DNA from: Jatrophihabitans sp.
GTDB taxonomy: Bacteria; Actinomycetota; Actinomycetes; Mycobacteriales; Jatrophihabitantaceae
Assembly: GCA_036399055.1 (NCBI GenBank)
Contig: DASWNX010000008.1
Span: 59,929 to 123,928 of the forward strand
Direction: 5' to 3'
DNA length: 64,000 nt
The notes under the pieces: model-generated
Databases searched by the model: none
What the model was told of the DNA's origin: nothing
Seen by the model: only the letters and a program-made list of their open reading frames with translations
In this document: positions 1 through 7,987 of the stretch, piece after piece
Layout: the number at the start of each line of letters is the position of its first letter
Position numbering within the stretch: position 1 is the stretch's first letter
Position numbers and translations under genes: made by a program

Positions 1-279
1 GACGTCTCAGGCAAGGCCATCGCCAACCTGGAGATCGAGTCGTTGCGCCACGTGGCGCCGACCTTCCACGGTGACACGATCTACGGCGAGACCCTGGTGC
101 TCGACAAGTGGGAGTCCAAGTCCAAGGACGACCGGGGGGTCGTCTATGTCGAGACCAAGGGCTACAAGCAGGACGGCACGGTGGTCTGCGTGTTCCGGCG
201 CAAGGTCATGGTCCCCAAGCAGAACTACCTCGACGCTCGCGGCGGGGAGCAGCCCGGCCGGCCCACGCCGAGCAGTTGA
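1..279 (+). CDS. MaoC-like hydratase, C-terminal part (5' end outside window)
   Basis: The frame is open from the first base to a TGA at 277-279, so only the last 92 residues are seen. They include a hotdog-fold stretch FHGDTIYGETLVL followed by SKSKDDRGVV, GYKQDGTVVC and FRRKVMVPK, which is the usual C-terminal half of MaoC/mesaconyl-CoA-type enoyl-CoA hydratases acting on CoA thioesters. Substrate cannot be told from this part. The gene faces the NUDIX gene tail to tail with a 3-nt gap. Confidence 0.75.
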   Translation, partial: DVSGKAIANLEIESLRHVAPTFHGDTIYGETLVLDKWESKSKDDRGVVYVETKGYKQDGTVVCVFRRKVMVPKQNYLDARGGEQPGRPTPSS

Positions 280-282
280 GGC

Positions 283-678
283 CTAGACCGGCAGCAGCCG
301 CCAGTCGGTCAGCGCCTCGATCAGGCCAGCGGTCAGCGGTAGCCCGGTCATGCCTGCCAAATCGAACCACCCGGCGGCGGCGGCGTCATCACCGGCCCGC
401 AGCGTGCCACCGAGGACTCGACAGAGAAAGTCGTCGATCACGTACTCCTCATCATTCGGCGCCGGTCGGTGAACCCGGCCCACCCATCGGATGACCTCGA
501 CGGCCAGACCGGTCTCCTCGCCGACCTCGCGCACGCACGCGGCCGCCGGCGATTCCTCAGGCTCGCACTTGCCGCCGGGCACCGACCAGCTCAGGGCAGC
601 GGGGGGCTTGGAACGCAGGATCAGTAGCAGCCTGCCCCGCTCGTCGAAGACGATGCCGCCGGCGGCTGAGATAGACAT
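283..678 (-). CDS. NUDIX hydrolase
   Basis: A 131-residue protein, the usual size of a stand-alone NUDIX domain, starting at ATG 678. The complete Nudix box lies at residues 36-58: G-x5-E-x7-REVGEETGL. Members hydrolyse nucleoside diphosphates linked to another group, using Mg bound by the Glu residues of the box; the substrate is not predictable here. A longer upstream open frame exists, but the box position and the divergent gene starting at 734 favour ATG 678. The 55-bp gap to that gene must hold both promoters. Confidence 0.85.
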   Translation of the reverse strand: MSISAAGGIVFDERGRLLLILRSKPPAALSWSVPGGKCEPEESPAAACVREVGEETGLAVEVIRWVGRVHRPAPNDEEYVIDDFLCRVLGGTLRAGDDAAAAGWFDLAGMTGLPLTAGLIEALTDWRLLPV

Positions 679-733
679 GCGCCACAGTCTGCCAACATTG
701 ACGCGACGCCGGCCTCCGGTGCACCTTGGGCAG

Positions 734-1363
734 ATGGGTTTCTCATGGTGCCCCCGATGCGGCAACGACCTCGTGGCCCCGACCGAATACGACAAGGCGT
801 GGCGATGCTCGCGGCACGGCCAAACCTTGCCGCTCACCCTTCTCGCCAGGTTGGACGAGCCGGCGATCCGGCATCTCTGCGACCACTCGGAGGTGCCGCT
901 CTGGCTGCCGGACCCGATGCCGGTGGGCTGGACGCTGGCGGGCCTGGCCACCGTCGGCGACGTGCCCGGCGGATTCAAGGCCACCGTCGTCTCGTTGCGC
1001 GGCCCCGCGCCGTTGGGTGGGACCGGGGAATGGCTGATCGTGGCGGAGGAGCCGGGTATCGGGCTCGGAGCGAGCTATGCCGGTGCGGAGATGAGCGCGC
1101 CGCCGCCGGTGTCGTCGGAGCTGCCTACTGCCAAAGTGCACGCGCTCGGCCACCCGACCCCGCTCTGGCCGGTCCCGGACTCTCCTGCCGACCGCAGCGC
1201 CTACGTGGGTGAGGCGGCCGGGGTGTGGCTGTGGCTGATCAGTTTTCCTGCCGACGCCGGCTACGCGGTGTTGGAGGACCTCGCCGTGACGGACCTGCGC
1301 GATCAGCACCTGCCGATCCTGGAATCCGGAGAGCTCTCCCTGCGGCTCAGGCCGGGCCACTGA
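734..1363 (+). CDS. DUF6758 family zinc-ribbon protein
   Basis: A 209-residue protein whose N-terminus carries WCPRC (C6, C9) and RCSRHG (C25, H28), a zinc-ribbon-like start, followed by the family's VPLWLPDPMPVGW segment. This matches DUF6758, an actinobacterial family usually found next to the PH-domain and PHP genes, as here. Start ATG 734 was chosen because the family begins directly with the Cys motif; the open frame extends upstream without meaning. Function unknown. Confidence 0.75.
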   Translation: MGFSWCPRCGNDLVAPTEYDKAWRCSRHGQTLPLTLLARLDEPAIRHLCDHSEVPLWLPDPMPVGWTLAGLATVGDVPGGFKATVVSLRGPAPLGGTGEWLIVAEEPGIGLGASYAGAEMSAPPPVSSELPTAKVHALGHPTPLWPVPDSPADRSAYVGEAAGVWLWLISFPADAGYAVLEDLAVTDLRDQHLPILESGELSLRLRPGH

Positions 1364-1406
1364 CGCCGCGCCCGGCCAGCGCCGCCATGCCGTGACCTGC
1401 CGGCAG

Positions 1407-1500
1407 CCGAGCTGGCAGGCGACTGGCACCCGGACTGCGGCCGAGCTGGCAGGCGACTGGCACCCGGACCGCGGCCGAACTGGCAGGCGAACTGGCGGCA
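1407..1500. repeat. 34-bp tandem repeat, about 2.7 copies
   Basis: The unit at 1407-1440 is repeated at 1441-1474 with one mismatch, and a third, diverged copy runs to about 1500. Each unit contains CTGGCAGGCGACTGGCACCC. The array fills the gap between the DUF6758 gene and the small membrane gene. No hairpin or CRISPR layout is seen. Confidence 0.85.
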
Positions 1501-1599
1501 AGGCAGGAGCGCCTCCCACCAAACCTGCCGGCATCCGGTAGACAGGTCTCGACCTGTGGTTGAGATCAATCGCGTCGAACGGGCATCGAGGAGTCAAGC

Positions 1600-1752
1600 G
1601 TGATCAAGAAGCTCGGCATGCTGCTCCTCATCGCGTTCCTGATCTTCTTCGTAGTCAACTCGCCCGCCGACGCCGCCGCAGTGGTGAAGAACACCCAACA
1701 GCTGCTCGCCGACGGGTTCCAGAGCCTCAGCGAATTCATCCGGAGCTTCTAG
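1600..1752 (+). CDS. Small membrane protein (50 aa)
   Basis: GTG start at 1600 with GAGGAG about 6 nt upstream. The 50-residue product begins with basic residues (VIKK), has one hydrophobic helix LGMLLLIAFLIFFVV at 5-19, then SPADAAAVVKNTQQLLADGF and a short amphipathic tail ending FIRSF. It could be a single-pass membrane peptide or a secreted peptide cut near ADAAA. Similar short genes are, to my memory, common just upstream of actinobacterial PH-domain genes, and the next gene starts 22 nt downstream, suggesting an operon. Confidence 0.7.
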   Translation: MIKKLGMLLLIAFLIFFVVNSPADAAAVVKNTQQLLADGFQSLSEFIRSF

Positions 1753-1774
1753 GACGACCTGGCGAGCGCGCGCC

Positions 1775-2326
1775 ATGAAAGATCACGGCAAGTACCTGAT
1801 CCCGTCGGAGCGGTCCGTCGTGGTCACCCGACGGCATTGGGCCAGCCTGGCCAAGGTCGGCGCGGTGTGCGCGGCCGTGTTCCTGGTGGCGCTGCTGATG
1901 GTGATGTACCTCGGCGACGAGCAGTTCTTCGCCGTGATCGGAGTGCTCGGCCTCCTCGGATCGCTCGGATGGTTCGGCTTCGCCTGGTGGTTCTGGGTCA
2001 CCGAGGAGTTCGTCATCACCGACAAGCGGGTGCTCATCGTCAGCGGGGTGATCACCCGGCGGGTGGCCATCATGCCCCTGACGAAGGTCACCGATCTGAC
2101 CTATGAACGCTCGGTTCTGGGCCGGATGCTCGGCTACGGAGTCTTCGTCATGGAATCGGCCGGTCAGCACCAGGCGATGAGCCGGGTCGAGTACCTGCCC
2201 AGGCCCGACCAGCTCTACCACGAAGTCTCGACGTTGCTGTTCGGCCCCCACTCGGTGCTCAGCCCCCGCGGACGTCCCGTCGCCGGCAGTGACCTCCCGA
2301 CAACGCCGCTGCCTCCACTGGGCTGA
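1775..2326 (+). CDS. PH-domain membrane protein (bPH2 type)
   Basis: The 183-residue protein has two membrane helices (about residues 25-48 and 52-76, the second rich in Trp/Phe), then a bacterial PH domain: WVTEEFVITDKRVLIVSG, TRRVAIMPLTKVTDLTYE and GYGVFVMESAG are typical of bPH2/YdbT-like proteins. The domain faces the cytosol in the family; ligand and role are unknown. The last 25 residues are a Pro/Gly-rich tail. It follows the 50-aa membrane gene closely. Confidence 0.85.
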   Translation: MKDHGKYLIPSERSVVVTRRHWASLAKVGAVCAAVFLVALLMVMYLGDEQFFAVIGVLGLLGSLGWFGFAWWFWVTEEFVITDKRVLIVSGVITRRVAIMPLTKVTDLTYERSVLGRMLGYGVFVMESAGQHQAMSRVEYLPRPDQLYHEVSTLLFGPHSVLSPRGRPVAGSDLPTTPLPPLG

Positions 2327-2354
2327 GCGAGGTCATCGGGCGCCAGGGTGCACG

Positions 2355-2360
2355 TAGGGT
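2355..2360 (+). promoter_or_regulatory. -10 element TAGGGT of the PHP gene
   Basis: TAGGGT lies 6 nt before ATG 2367, so transcription would start at or next to the start codon (leaderless mRNA). Confidence 0.6.
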
Positions 2361-2366
2361 GGCCCG

Positions 2367-3248
2367 ATGATCGATCTGCACGCTCACACCACCGCCAGCG
2401 ACGGCAGCGACACCCCGCTTGAGCTGGTGCGCAACGCGGTGGCGGCCGGCCTGCACACCTTGGCCATCACCGATCACGACACCACCGGCGGGTGGGAGGA
2501 AGCCACCACGGCAGTGGAGCAGCTGGACGTGGCGTTCACCCTGATCCGTGGCACCGAGTTCTCCTGCGTCTATGACGACCACGGCGTCCGGATCAGCCTG
2601 CACCTGCTCGGTTACCTGTTCGACCCGGACGCCGAGGCGCTCAAGGCCGAGCGCGCCCGGCTGCGCGAGAGCCGGCTGGGCCGCGGTGAGGCGATCGTCG
2701 ACGCCCTGGTCGCAGCCGGTTACCCGATCAGCTGGCAACAGGTCCTCGACATCGCAGACGGCGGCGCCGTGGGACGTCCGCACATCGGCCAGGCGCTGCT
2801 GCAGGCAGGCGTCGTCGAGAGCGTCACCGACGCTTTCAGCCACCTGCTGTCCAGCTCGTCTCCCTACTACGTGCCGAAGCTCGAGATGCCCGTGCAGGTG
2901 GCGATCGAGCTGATCCGGCAGGCCGGCGGCGTGCCGGTGATCGCCCACCCCTGGGCTCGCAAGCGCGGCCGGATCCTGGACGAGGCGGCGTTGCGAAGCC
3001 TGGTGGACTCGGGGCTGCTCGGCATCGAGGTCGACCACCTCGACCATGCGGGCGCCGACCGGGCCCGGTTGGCCGAGCTCACCGCCGAACTCGGCCTGTT
3101 CGCCACCGGATCCTCTGATTACCACGGCACCCGCAAGTCGGTCCGGCTCGGCGCCGAGACCACGAGCCCGCAGTCCTTGCGACGGCTGCTCAACCTGGCC
3201 ACCGGACTCGACGTCATCCGTTCGGAGCCGGCGGCCCAGGCGGTGTGA
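2367..3248 (+). CDS. PHP-domain metal-dependent phosphoesterase
   Basis: A 293-residue protein of the YciV/TrpH/RNase AM family. Metal ligands are in place: DLHAHTTASDGS (H5, H7, D12), ITDHDTT (D36-D38), the EFSC Glu, VIAHPWARKRG and SSDYHGT near the C-terminus. Family members are 5'-3' exoribonucleases or 3',5'-bisnucleotide phosphatases acting on short RNA and pAp in the cytosol. The insert between the motifs (residues 100-180) is normal for the family. The start is fixed by a leaderless -10 box. Confidence 0.88.
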   Translation: MIDLHAHTTASDGSDTPLELVRNAVAAGLHTLAITDHDTTGGWEEATTAVEQLDVAFTLIRGTEFSCVYDDHGVRISLHLLGYLFDPDAEALKAERARLRESRLGRGEAIVDALVAAGYPISWQQVLDIADGGAVGRPHIGQALLQAGVVESVTDAFSHLLSSSSPYYVPKLEMPVQVAIELIRQAGGVPVIAHPWARKRGRILDEAALRSLVDSGLLGIEVDHLDHAGADRARLAELTAELGLFATGSSDYHGTRKSVRLGAETTSPQSLRRLLNLATGLDVIRSEPAAQAV

Positions 3249-3423
3249 GGCGGTGGGTGTGACAAAACTCGACCGTCGGTCGCTGACGATGTGAGGGTGA
3301 GCAGACACCCCCAGGTCATCAGTAACGGCCGCCCTGGCAAGCACGGAGTTTCAGCCGGGCAGTCGGTCGCTTCACGGCTACCGTGATTGGACCGTCGCCG
3401 GTTTCTACCCCATAAGGAGTGCC

Positions 3424-3672
3424 ATGAGGATCGGAGCGAGCCTCCTCTTGATCGCGTGCGGCGCGATCTTGACGTTCGCGGTCACCGCAGAGCTGAACGG
3501 GGTCGATCTCAGCGCCATCGGAGTGATCCTGATGATCGTGGGTTTGGCCGGATTGCTCATCACGCTGGTCATGGTGGGCACCCGCCGTCGCACCGATATC
3601 ATCCACAGGGGAAACAGCACGACCTACATCGCGCCAGGGGATCCGGCCGATCCGGTCGATCCTCGGTACTAA
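3424..3672 (+). CDS. DUF6458 small membrane protein
   Basis: 82 residues, ATG 3424 with AAGGAG at 3414-3419. Two hydrophobic helices, about 3-25 (GASLLLIACGAILTFAV) and 32-52, then a basic TRRRTDIIHR stretch and a Pro/Asp-rich tail. This is the DUF6458 pattern, a small actinobacterial membrane family of unknown function. A second tiny membrane gene follows 56 nt downstream. Confidence 0.75.
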   Translation: MRIGASLLLIACGAILTFAVTAELNGVDLSAIGVILMIVGLAGLLITLVMVGTRRRTDIIHRGNSTTYIAPGDPADPVDPRY

Positions 3673-3728
3673 CTGATCGTCCGAACGACACCGTCCGCAC
3701 GTAACGCAACAACTGCCTGGAGGCACCA

Positions 3729-3884
3729 GTGATTGTCCTCGGAATCATCCTGCTCATCATCGGAATCGTTGCCGACATCGGCATCCTGACGACGCTGGGA
3801 ATCATCCTGCTGGTGATCGGCGCCATTCTCGCCATCATGGGAGGAATGGGCCGCGCTGTCGGTGGCCGCAAGCACTACTACTAA
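3729..3884 (+). CDS. DUF6131 tiny membrane protein (51 aa)
   Basis: GTG 3729 with TGGAGG at 3718-3723. The 51-residue product is nearly all hydrophobic: IVLGIILLIIGIVADIGIL and IILLVIGAILAIMGGMG, ending GGRKHYY. This matches the actinobacterial DUF6131 family of two-helix membrane proteins. It is followed by a strong terminator, so it ends the small operon begun at 3424. Function unknown. Confidence 0.75.
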   Translation: MIVLGIILLIIGIVADIGILTTLGIILLVIGAILAIMGGMGRAVGGRKHYY

Positions 3885-3920
3885 AACCGGGCCGGTCTCG
3901 CACCGAATTCCGAGTTTTAT

Positions 3921-3960
3921 CCGAAGGCCCGTCCGCCAACGCGGACGGGCCTTCGGCCTT
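3921..3960 (+). terminator. Intrinsic terminator after the DUF6458/DUF6131 genes
   Basis: A perfect 16-bp GC-rich stem (3921-3936 with 3941-3956), loop CAAC, followed by CCTTT. It lies 36 nt after the DUF6131 stop. Confidence 0.85.
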
Positions 3961-4126
3961 TCCCGTGCACCGGAGCCGAGACGGGCGCCTGTCGTTTCTC
4001 AGCCATGACCGGGTCGGTCACAGGCCGACACCCGCGTGTCAGCGGCCAATCCCACGCCCGGTGGATAGCTGATCCGGTACCGTCCTGCCAGTTCGATCTA
4101 CGAGATCGACCTGAGCGGCAAGGTGG

Positions 4127-4765
4127 GTGCGTCACCGTGAACCGCGCATGCTGACGCGATTGCGTTCAGAGGGTGAGGACCTGCCCCACCAACGGCCCCT
4201 GCTGACGCCGGTCCGTGACGACGATCAGCTGAGCGCGGTCGTGCTGGCCGCCCAAGCCGGTCACGAGGAGGCTTTCAGCGAGCTCTATCAGGTGGTGCAG
4301 CCCGGTCTGTTGCGGTACCTGAGCGTGTTGGTCGGCCGGGACGCCGAGGACATCGCCTCCGAGACCTGGTTGCAGGTCTGCCGCGACCTGCACACCTTCG
4401 CCGGTGACGCCGACGGCTTCCGCGGCTGGGTCATCACCATCGGCCGGCACCGCGGGCTCGACCACATTCGCAGCCGCAGCCGCCGGCCCGCTGATCCCAC
4501 GTCCTGGGAAGCGCTGCTGACGGTGGCCGGGCGCGATGACACCGCTGTTCAGGCGGAGGAGTCGTTGTCGACGGCAGCCGCGCTGAACCTGATCGGCGAG
4601 CTGCCCCAGGAGCAGGCTGAGGCTGTGCTGCTGCGCGCGGTGATCGGTCTGGACGCCAAGAGCGCCGCCGCGGTGCTGGGCAAGAGCCCCGGCGCGGTTC
4701 GCACCTCGGCCTATCGAGGCCTGAAGAACCTGGCCGTCAGGTTGGAGCAGGACCGCGCCGACTGA
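4127..4765 (+). CDS. ECF-type sigma-70 family factor
   Basis: 212 residues from GTG 4127; ATG 4148 is an equally possible start because the first 7 codons carry no motif. Region 2 (about residues 35-105) has AAQAGHEEAFSELYQVVQ and RDAEDIASETWLQVCRDLH; region 4 (about 150-208) has ELPQEQAEAVLLRAVIGLD and an HTH. Size and two-domain layout fit ECF sigma factors. No anti-sigma with a ZAS motif is next to it, but the following gene encodes a single-pass membrane protein and may fill that role. Confidence 0.85.
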   Translation: MRHREPRMLTRLRSEGEDLPHQRPLLTPVRDDDQLSAVVLAAQAGHEEAFSELYQVVQPGLLRYLSVLVGRDAEDIASETWLQVCRDLHTFAGDADGFRGWVITIGRHRGLDHIRSRSRRPADPTSWEALLTVAGRDDTAVQAEESLSTAAALNLIGELPQEQAEAVLLRAVIGLDAKSAAAVLGKSPGAVRTSAYRGLKNLAVRLEQDRAD

Positions 4766-4818
4766 GGACGCGCGCGGCGGTGTGACAGATGCTCCCGCGT
4801 CGGCGCTGATCAGATGTC

Positions 4819-5832
4819 ATGAGCAACGCTAACGGGCGCAGACCCCCACGCCATCCCGACGAGCAGCGACTCGTCGAGGCTGCCGAGGCCTCCGCCGCCC
4901 TGAGGCAGCTGCTCGCCGCCGCCTCGGCCCCGCCGTCGGCCGCTGAGCTCAAGGGCCGCTCTCAGGCGATCGCGGCTTTCCGAGGGGTGCACCGGCCCGT
5001 CATCCGTCCTCAGCCAGCCATTCCGAGGACCGGCCAACCCGCATCCGAACGGCGCACCCCCGCGAGACTGGCCCGGGTCAGCCGCTGGTCGGCCGCGCGG
5101 CTCACCGTGGCCGGCGCCGCGTTGGCAGTGCTGCTCGGGGGCACCGCCGCGGCAGCTGCGGCCGGGGAACTGCCAGCGGCGCTGCAGAACGCCGTCTCCG
5201 ATCTTCTCAACCCGCCGGCTGGTGTCGGCTCGCCGCCAGCGCCGGACCGGTCCTCCGCCGTCCCCACTGCCCAGCCCACGCCAGGGCTCAGCCACGCGGT
5301 CCCGTCCCTGGTTCCGAACGGCCCGCCGACCACCGGCTCGGCTTCAGGCACGCCTACTCGGCCACCGGGCGCAGCCGCCGCCACCCCGCCGCAGCTGAGC
5401 GCGCTGTGCCGCGCCTACCAGTCGGCCGGCTCGCCTGCGGCGACGCTGGCCACGCCGGGTTTCGCGCCGCTGGTCACGGCCGCCGACGGCGTCGCAGGGG
5501 TCACAGGATTCTGCAGCCGGCTCATCGGTCCCGCCAGGACCGTTGCGCCGAGCTCCCATTCGAGCACCCCTCAGTCGGTCAGCACCCAGTCGGCCAGCTC
5601 TCAGTCAGCCAGCTCTGAGTCGGCCCGCGCTCAGCCGGCCAGCTCTGAGTCGGCCAGCTCTGAGTCGGCCACCTCTCAGTCAGCCAGCTCTCAGGCGGCC
5701 CGCGCTCAGCCGGCTTACCCGCACCGGCTGAGCGGGGGGCGCGAGGGCGGCAGCCGAGTGTCCCCGGCCGCCTCCGGCGCATGGCGTGGAGGGAACGACC
5801 AGGCTTGGCTGGCTGCCACTAGCATGGATTGA
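4819..5832 (+). CDS. Single-pass membrane protein with Ser/Ala repeats, partner of the sigma gene
   Basis: 337 residues, 53 nt after the sigma gene. Cytosolic N-terminus of about 95 residues, one membrane helix at about 97-117 ([20 protein letters not shown]), then a Pro/Ala/Thr-rich outer region with two cysteines (LCRAYQSAG and GFCSRLIG). Residues 250-300 are a repeat region of SQSASSESA-type pentamers, mirrored in DNA by 15-bp repeats at about 5575-5712. Position and topology resemble proteins encoded behind ECF sigma factors in actinobacteria. I see no zinc-binding anti-sigma motif, so an anti-sigma role is inference. Confidence 0.65.
   Translation: MSNANGRRPPRHPDEQRLVEAAEASAALRQLLAAASAPPSAAELKGRSQAIAAFRGVHRPVIRPQPAIPRTGQPASERRTPARLARVSRWSAARLTVAGAALAVLLGGTAAAAAAGELPAALQNAVSDLLNPPAGVGSPPAPDRSSAVPTAQPTPGLSHAVPSLVPNGPPTTGSASGTPTRPPGAAAATPPQLSALCRAYQSAGSPAATLATPGFAPLVTAADGVAGVTGFCSRLIGPARTVAPSSHSSTPQSVSTQSASSQSASSESARAQPASSESASSESATSQSASSQAARAQPAYPHRLSGGREGGSRVSPAASGAWRGGNDQAWLAATSMD
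5575..5712. repeat. 15-bp in-frame repeats (Ser/Ala-rich coding repeat)
   Basis: Repeated CTCAGTCGGCCAGCT-like units inside the membrane protein gene, each coding for a variant of [10 protein letters not shown] or AQPAS. Confidence 0.8.
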
Positions 5833-5845
5833 TGATCAGATTGAC

Positions 5846-7111
5846 GTGTCCGTGAGGCAGCTACGCACAGCCGTGATGCTGGCGATTGCTGTCGTGGGGC
5901 TGCTCTTGCTCACAGCCGGCCCGGCCGTGGCCGACGTCGATGAGGCGATCAGCACCCTGCGCTCGGAGCACCTCTACGTCGATCCGGACGCTGACCCGAA
6001 GCTGGATCAGGACGCCGCGGAGTCCGCGTTGAACCCCTCGATCAAGATCGCCGTGCTGCCCTCCGGCGCCGGCGACCCGGGGCGGCTCGCCAACCAGATC
6101 GGTCAAGCCGTCGACACCGGTGAGAAGCTCACGGTGGGTGTGTTCGTCGGCAACGCGTTCAACGCGGCCTCCAGCGAGTTGTGCGCAGGCCGGGCCGGTC
6201 AACTGGCCCGCAGGGCGGTCGATGACAACCGCGGCCAATTGCGGTCCGACGGCGACCTCACCGAGACGATCAAGGACTTCGCCGAGCTGGTCGACGCCGC
6301 GCCCAAGTGCACCGGTGGCCGCAGCCGGGGCGACAGCAGCGAGCAGACGCAGTCAACCGGTGGCAGCGGCTGGGCGACGCTCGGCGTGCTCGGCCTCCTG
6401 GGAGGCGGTGTCGTGGGGGCGCTGGTGTGGCGGCGCAAGCGCAGGGACCGGCAGGCGTTGGCCGACGCCCGCGCGCTGATCCAGCCCTACCATGACCGGC
6501 TCGCCGCCGATGTCGCCTCGCTGCAACCCGGCGACAACGCCACTGCCCGGCAGGCCCTGGCCGACGCCTCTGAGCGTTACAACTCCGGTGGGTCGCAACT
6601 GGCGACGGCGACCACGCTGGCGCAACTGGGCGGCGCCCGGCGCAGCATCCTGGAAGGGCTGCAGGCGGCCAGGACCGCCCGGCTGGCGCTTGGCCTGGAC
6701 CCCGGCCCCGAGCTGCCGCCGCTGGCAGAGTCCAACGCTCCGCAACTGTCGCAGGCCCAGCAGGTCGACGTCGGCGGCCAGGCTGTGCAGGGTTATCCCG
6801 ACTACACCCCTGGGGCGCCGTACTACTTCGCGGGCGGCGGCGGGTACCCAGGTGGTTGGTACTCGATGCCGTTCTGGCAGACCTTGCTCATCGCCGAAGC
6901 CTTGACGCCGGGTTGGGGTTTCGGCTTCGGCGGCTGGGGCGGCGGCTGGGGCGGTTACGGTTACGGCTCCGGCTACGACAGCGGCTTCGAGGCCGGGCGC
7001 GAATCGACCGAGCATGATGGCGGTGGCGGCGATTGGGGCGGCGGCGGCGATTGGGGCGGCGGCGGCGGTGACTGGGGCGGCGGCGGCGACTCGGGCGGTG
7101 GCAGCTGGTGA
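5846..7111 (+). CDS. TPM-like membrane protein with Gly/Trp-rich tail
   Basis: Start taken as GTG 5846, 13 nt after the preceding stop, which gives a clean signal peptide (VRQLRTAVMLAIAVVGLLLL, cut near AVADV); an in-frame ATG at 5786 would add meaningless residues. 421 residues: an outer alpha/beta domain (about 30-155, two Cys), a membrane helix at about 175-193 (WATLGVLGLLGGGVVGALVW), then a basic RRKRR stop-transfer, a helical stretch and a tail of GGW and GGGGDWGGG repeats. Signal peptide, domain, helix and glycine tail follow the layout of TPM-domain proteins, but I do not see a firm TPM motif. Confidence 0.65.
   Translation: MSVRQLRTAVMLAIAVVGLLLLTAGPAVADVDEAISTLRSEHLYVDPDADPKLDQDAAESALNPSIKIAVLPSGAGDPGRLANQIGQAVDTGEKLTVGVFVGNAFNAASSELCAGRAGQLARRAVDDNRGQLRSDGDLTETIKDFAELVDAAPKCTGGRSRGDSSEQTQSTGGSGWATLGVLGLLGGGVVGALVWRRKRRDRQALADARALIQPYHDRLAADVASLQPGDNATARQALADASERYNSGGSQLATATTLAQLGGARRSILEGLQAARTARLALGLDPGPELPPLAESNAPQLSQAQQVDVGGQAVQGYPDYTPGAPYYFAGGGGYPGGWYSMPFWQTLLIAEALTPGWGFGFGGWGGGWGGYGYGSGYDSGFEAGRESTEHDGGGGDWGGGGDWGGGGGDWGGGGDSGGGSW
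7018..7108. repeat. GGCGGCGGCGAtTGGGGC coding repeats
   Basis: Short tandem repeats encoding GGGGDWG at the end of the TPM-like gene; they run up to the start of the next gene. Confidence 0.7.
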
Positions 7112-7977
7112 CAAGCGCGCCTGAGCAGCTTGAGCTGGCAGGGCTTCCTCGGCCGCTGTTCGCGGCGACGCCGTCCAAGCTGGCCAACTTCGACTGCCCG
7201 CGGCGGTACCGGTTGACCTACCTGCAACGGCCCGCGCCGCCGAAGGGGCCACCCTGGGCGCACAACACCGTGGGCGCGGTCGTCCACCTGGCGCTGGCTC
7301 GCTGGTGGCAGCTCGAGCTGGCGCGACGGACGCCGCAGGCCGGATCCGCGATGGTGATCCGGAGCTGGCAGCACGACGGTTTCGCCGACCGTGAGCAGTC
7401 CGAAGCCTGGCGTGAGCAGGCCGCCCACTGGGTCGCCGGCTACCTGGCCGACGAGGCCGAACGCGGCGATCCCCACCGTGAGCCACGGGGTGTGGAGCGC
7501 ACGGTGGCCACCCGCACCGACCGGTTGGCGATCTCCGGGCGGGTCGACCGGATCGACGAGCGGGACGGCGAACTGGTCATCGTGGACTACAAGACCGGGC
7601 GGTCCCGGCTGGACGCCGACGACGCCCGCGGCTCGTTGGCCCTGGCGCTGTATGCCGTGGCCGCCGAGTCGACCCTGCACCAGCGCTGCCGCAGGGTCGA
7701 ACTGCACCACCTGCCCACCGGGGAGGTGGCGGCCTTCGAGCACACCGAGCAAACGCTCAGCCAGCACCTGAACCGGGCAGGCGAGACCGCGACCGACATC
7801 CTCGCCGCGACTGACACCGTGGCCGGCGGCGCCGAGCCGGAGCAGGTGTTCGCCCCGGTTCCGGGGCCGTCCTGCAGCTGGTGTGATTTCCGGCGGCTGT
7901 GCCCCGAAGGCCAGGCAAGCTCGCGTCCGCGGGCCAGTTGGGACGGCCTGGGACTGCTGGACTCCAGTCAGCCCTGA
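7108..7977 (+). CDS. RecB/Cas4-like PD-(D/E)XK nuclease
   Basis: 289 residues; GTG 7108 overlaps the previous stop as GTGA. Motifs: SKLANFDCPRRYRLTYL (residues 23-39), GRVDRIDE and VIVDYKTG (the D...DxK nuclease core, about 148-167), and CSWCDFRRLC (about 258-267). The Cys before the core plus three after it fit the 4Fe-4S staple of AddB/Cas4/AdnA-type nucleases. It is a stand-alone version of the nuclease domain; it likely acts on DNA ends, but its partner is not evident. Confidence 0.85.
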   Translation: MTSAPEQLELAGLPRPLFAATPSKLANFDCPRRYRLTYLQRPAPPKGPPWAHNTVGAVVHLALARWWQLELARRTPQAGSAMVIRSWQHDGFADREQSEAWREQAAHWVAGYLADEAERGDPHREPRGVERTVATRTDRLAISGRVDRIDERDGELVIVDYKTGRSRLDADDARGSLALALYAVAAESTLHQRCRRVELHHLPTGEVAAFEHTEQTLSQHLNRAGETATDILAATDTVAGGAEPEQVFAPVPGPSCSWCDFRRLCPEGQASSRPRASWDGLGLLDSSQP

Positions 7978-7987
7978 TCAGCCTCGG

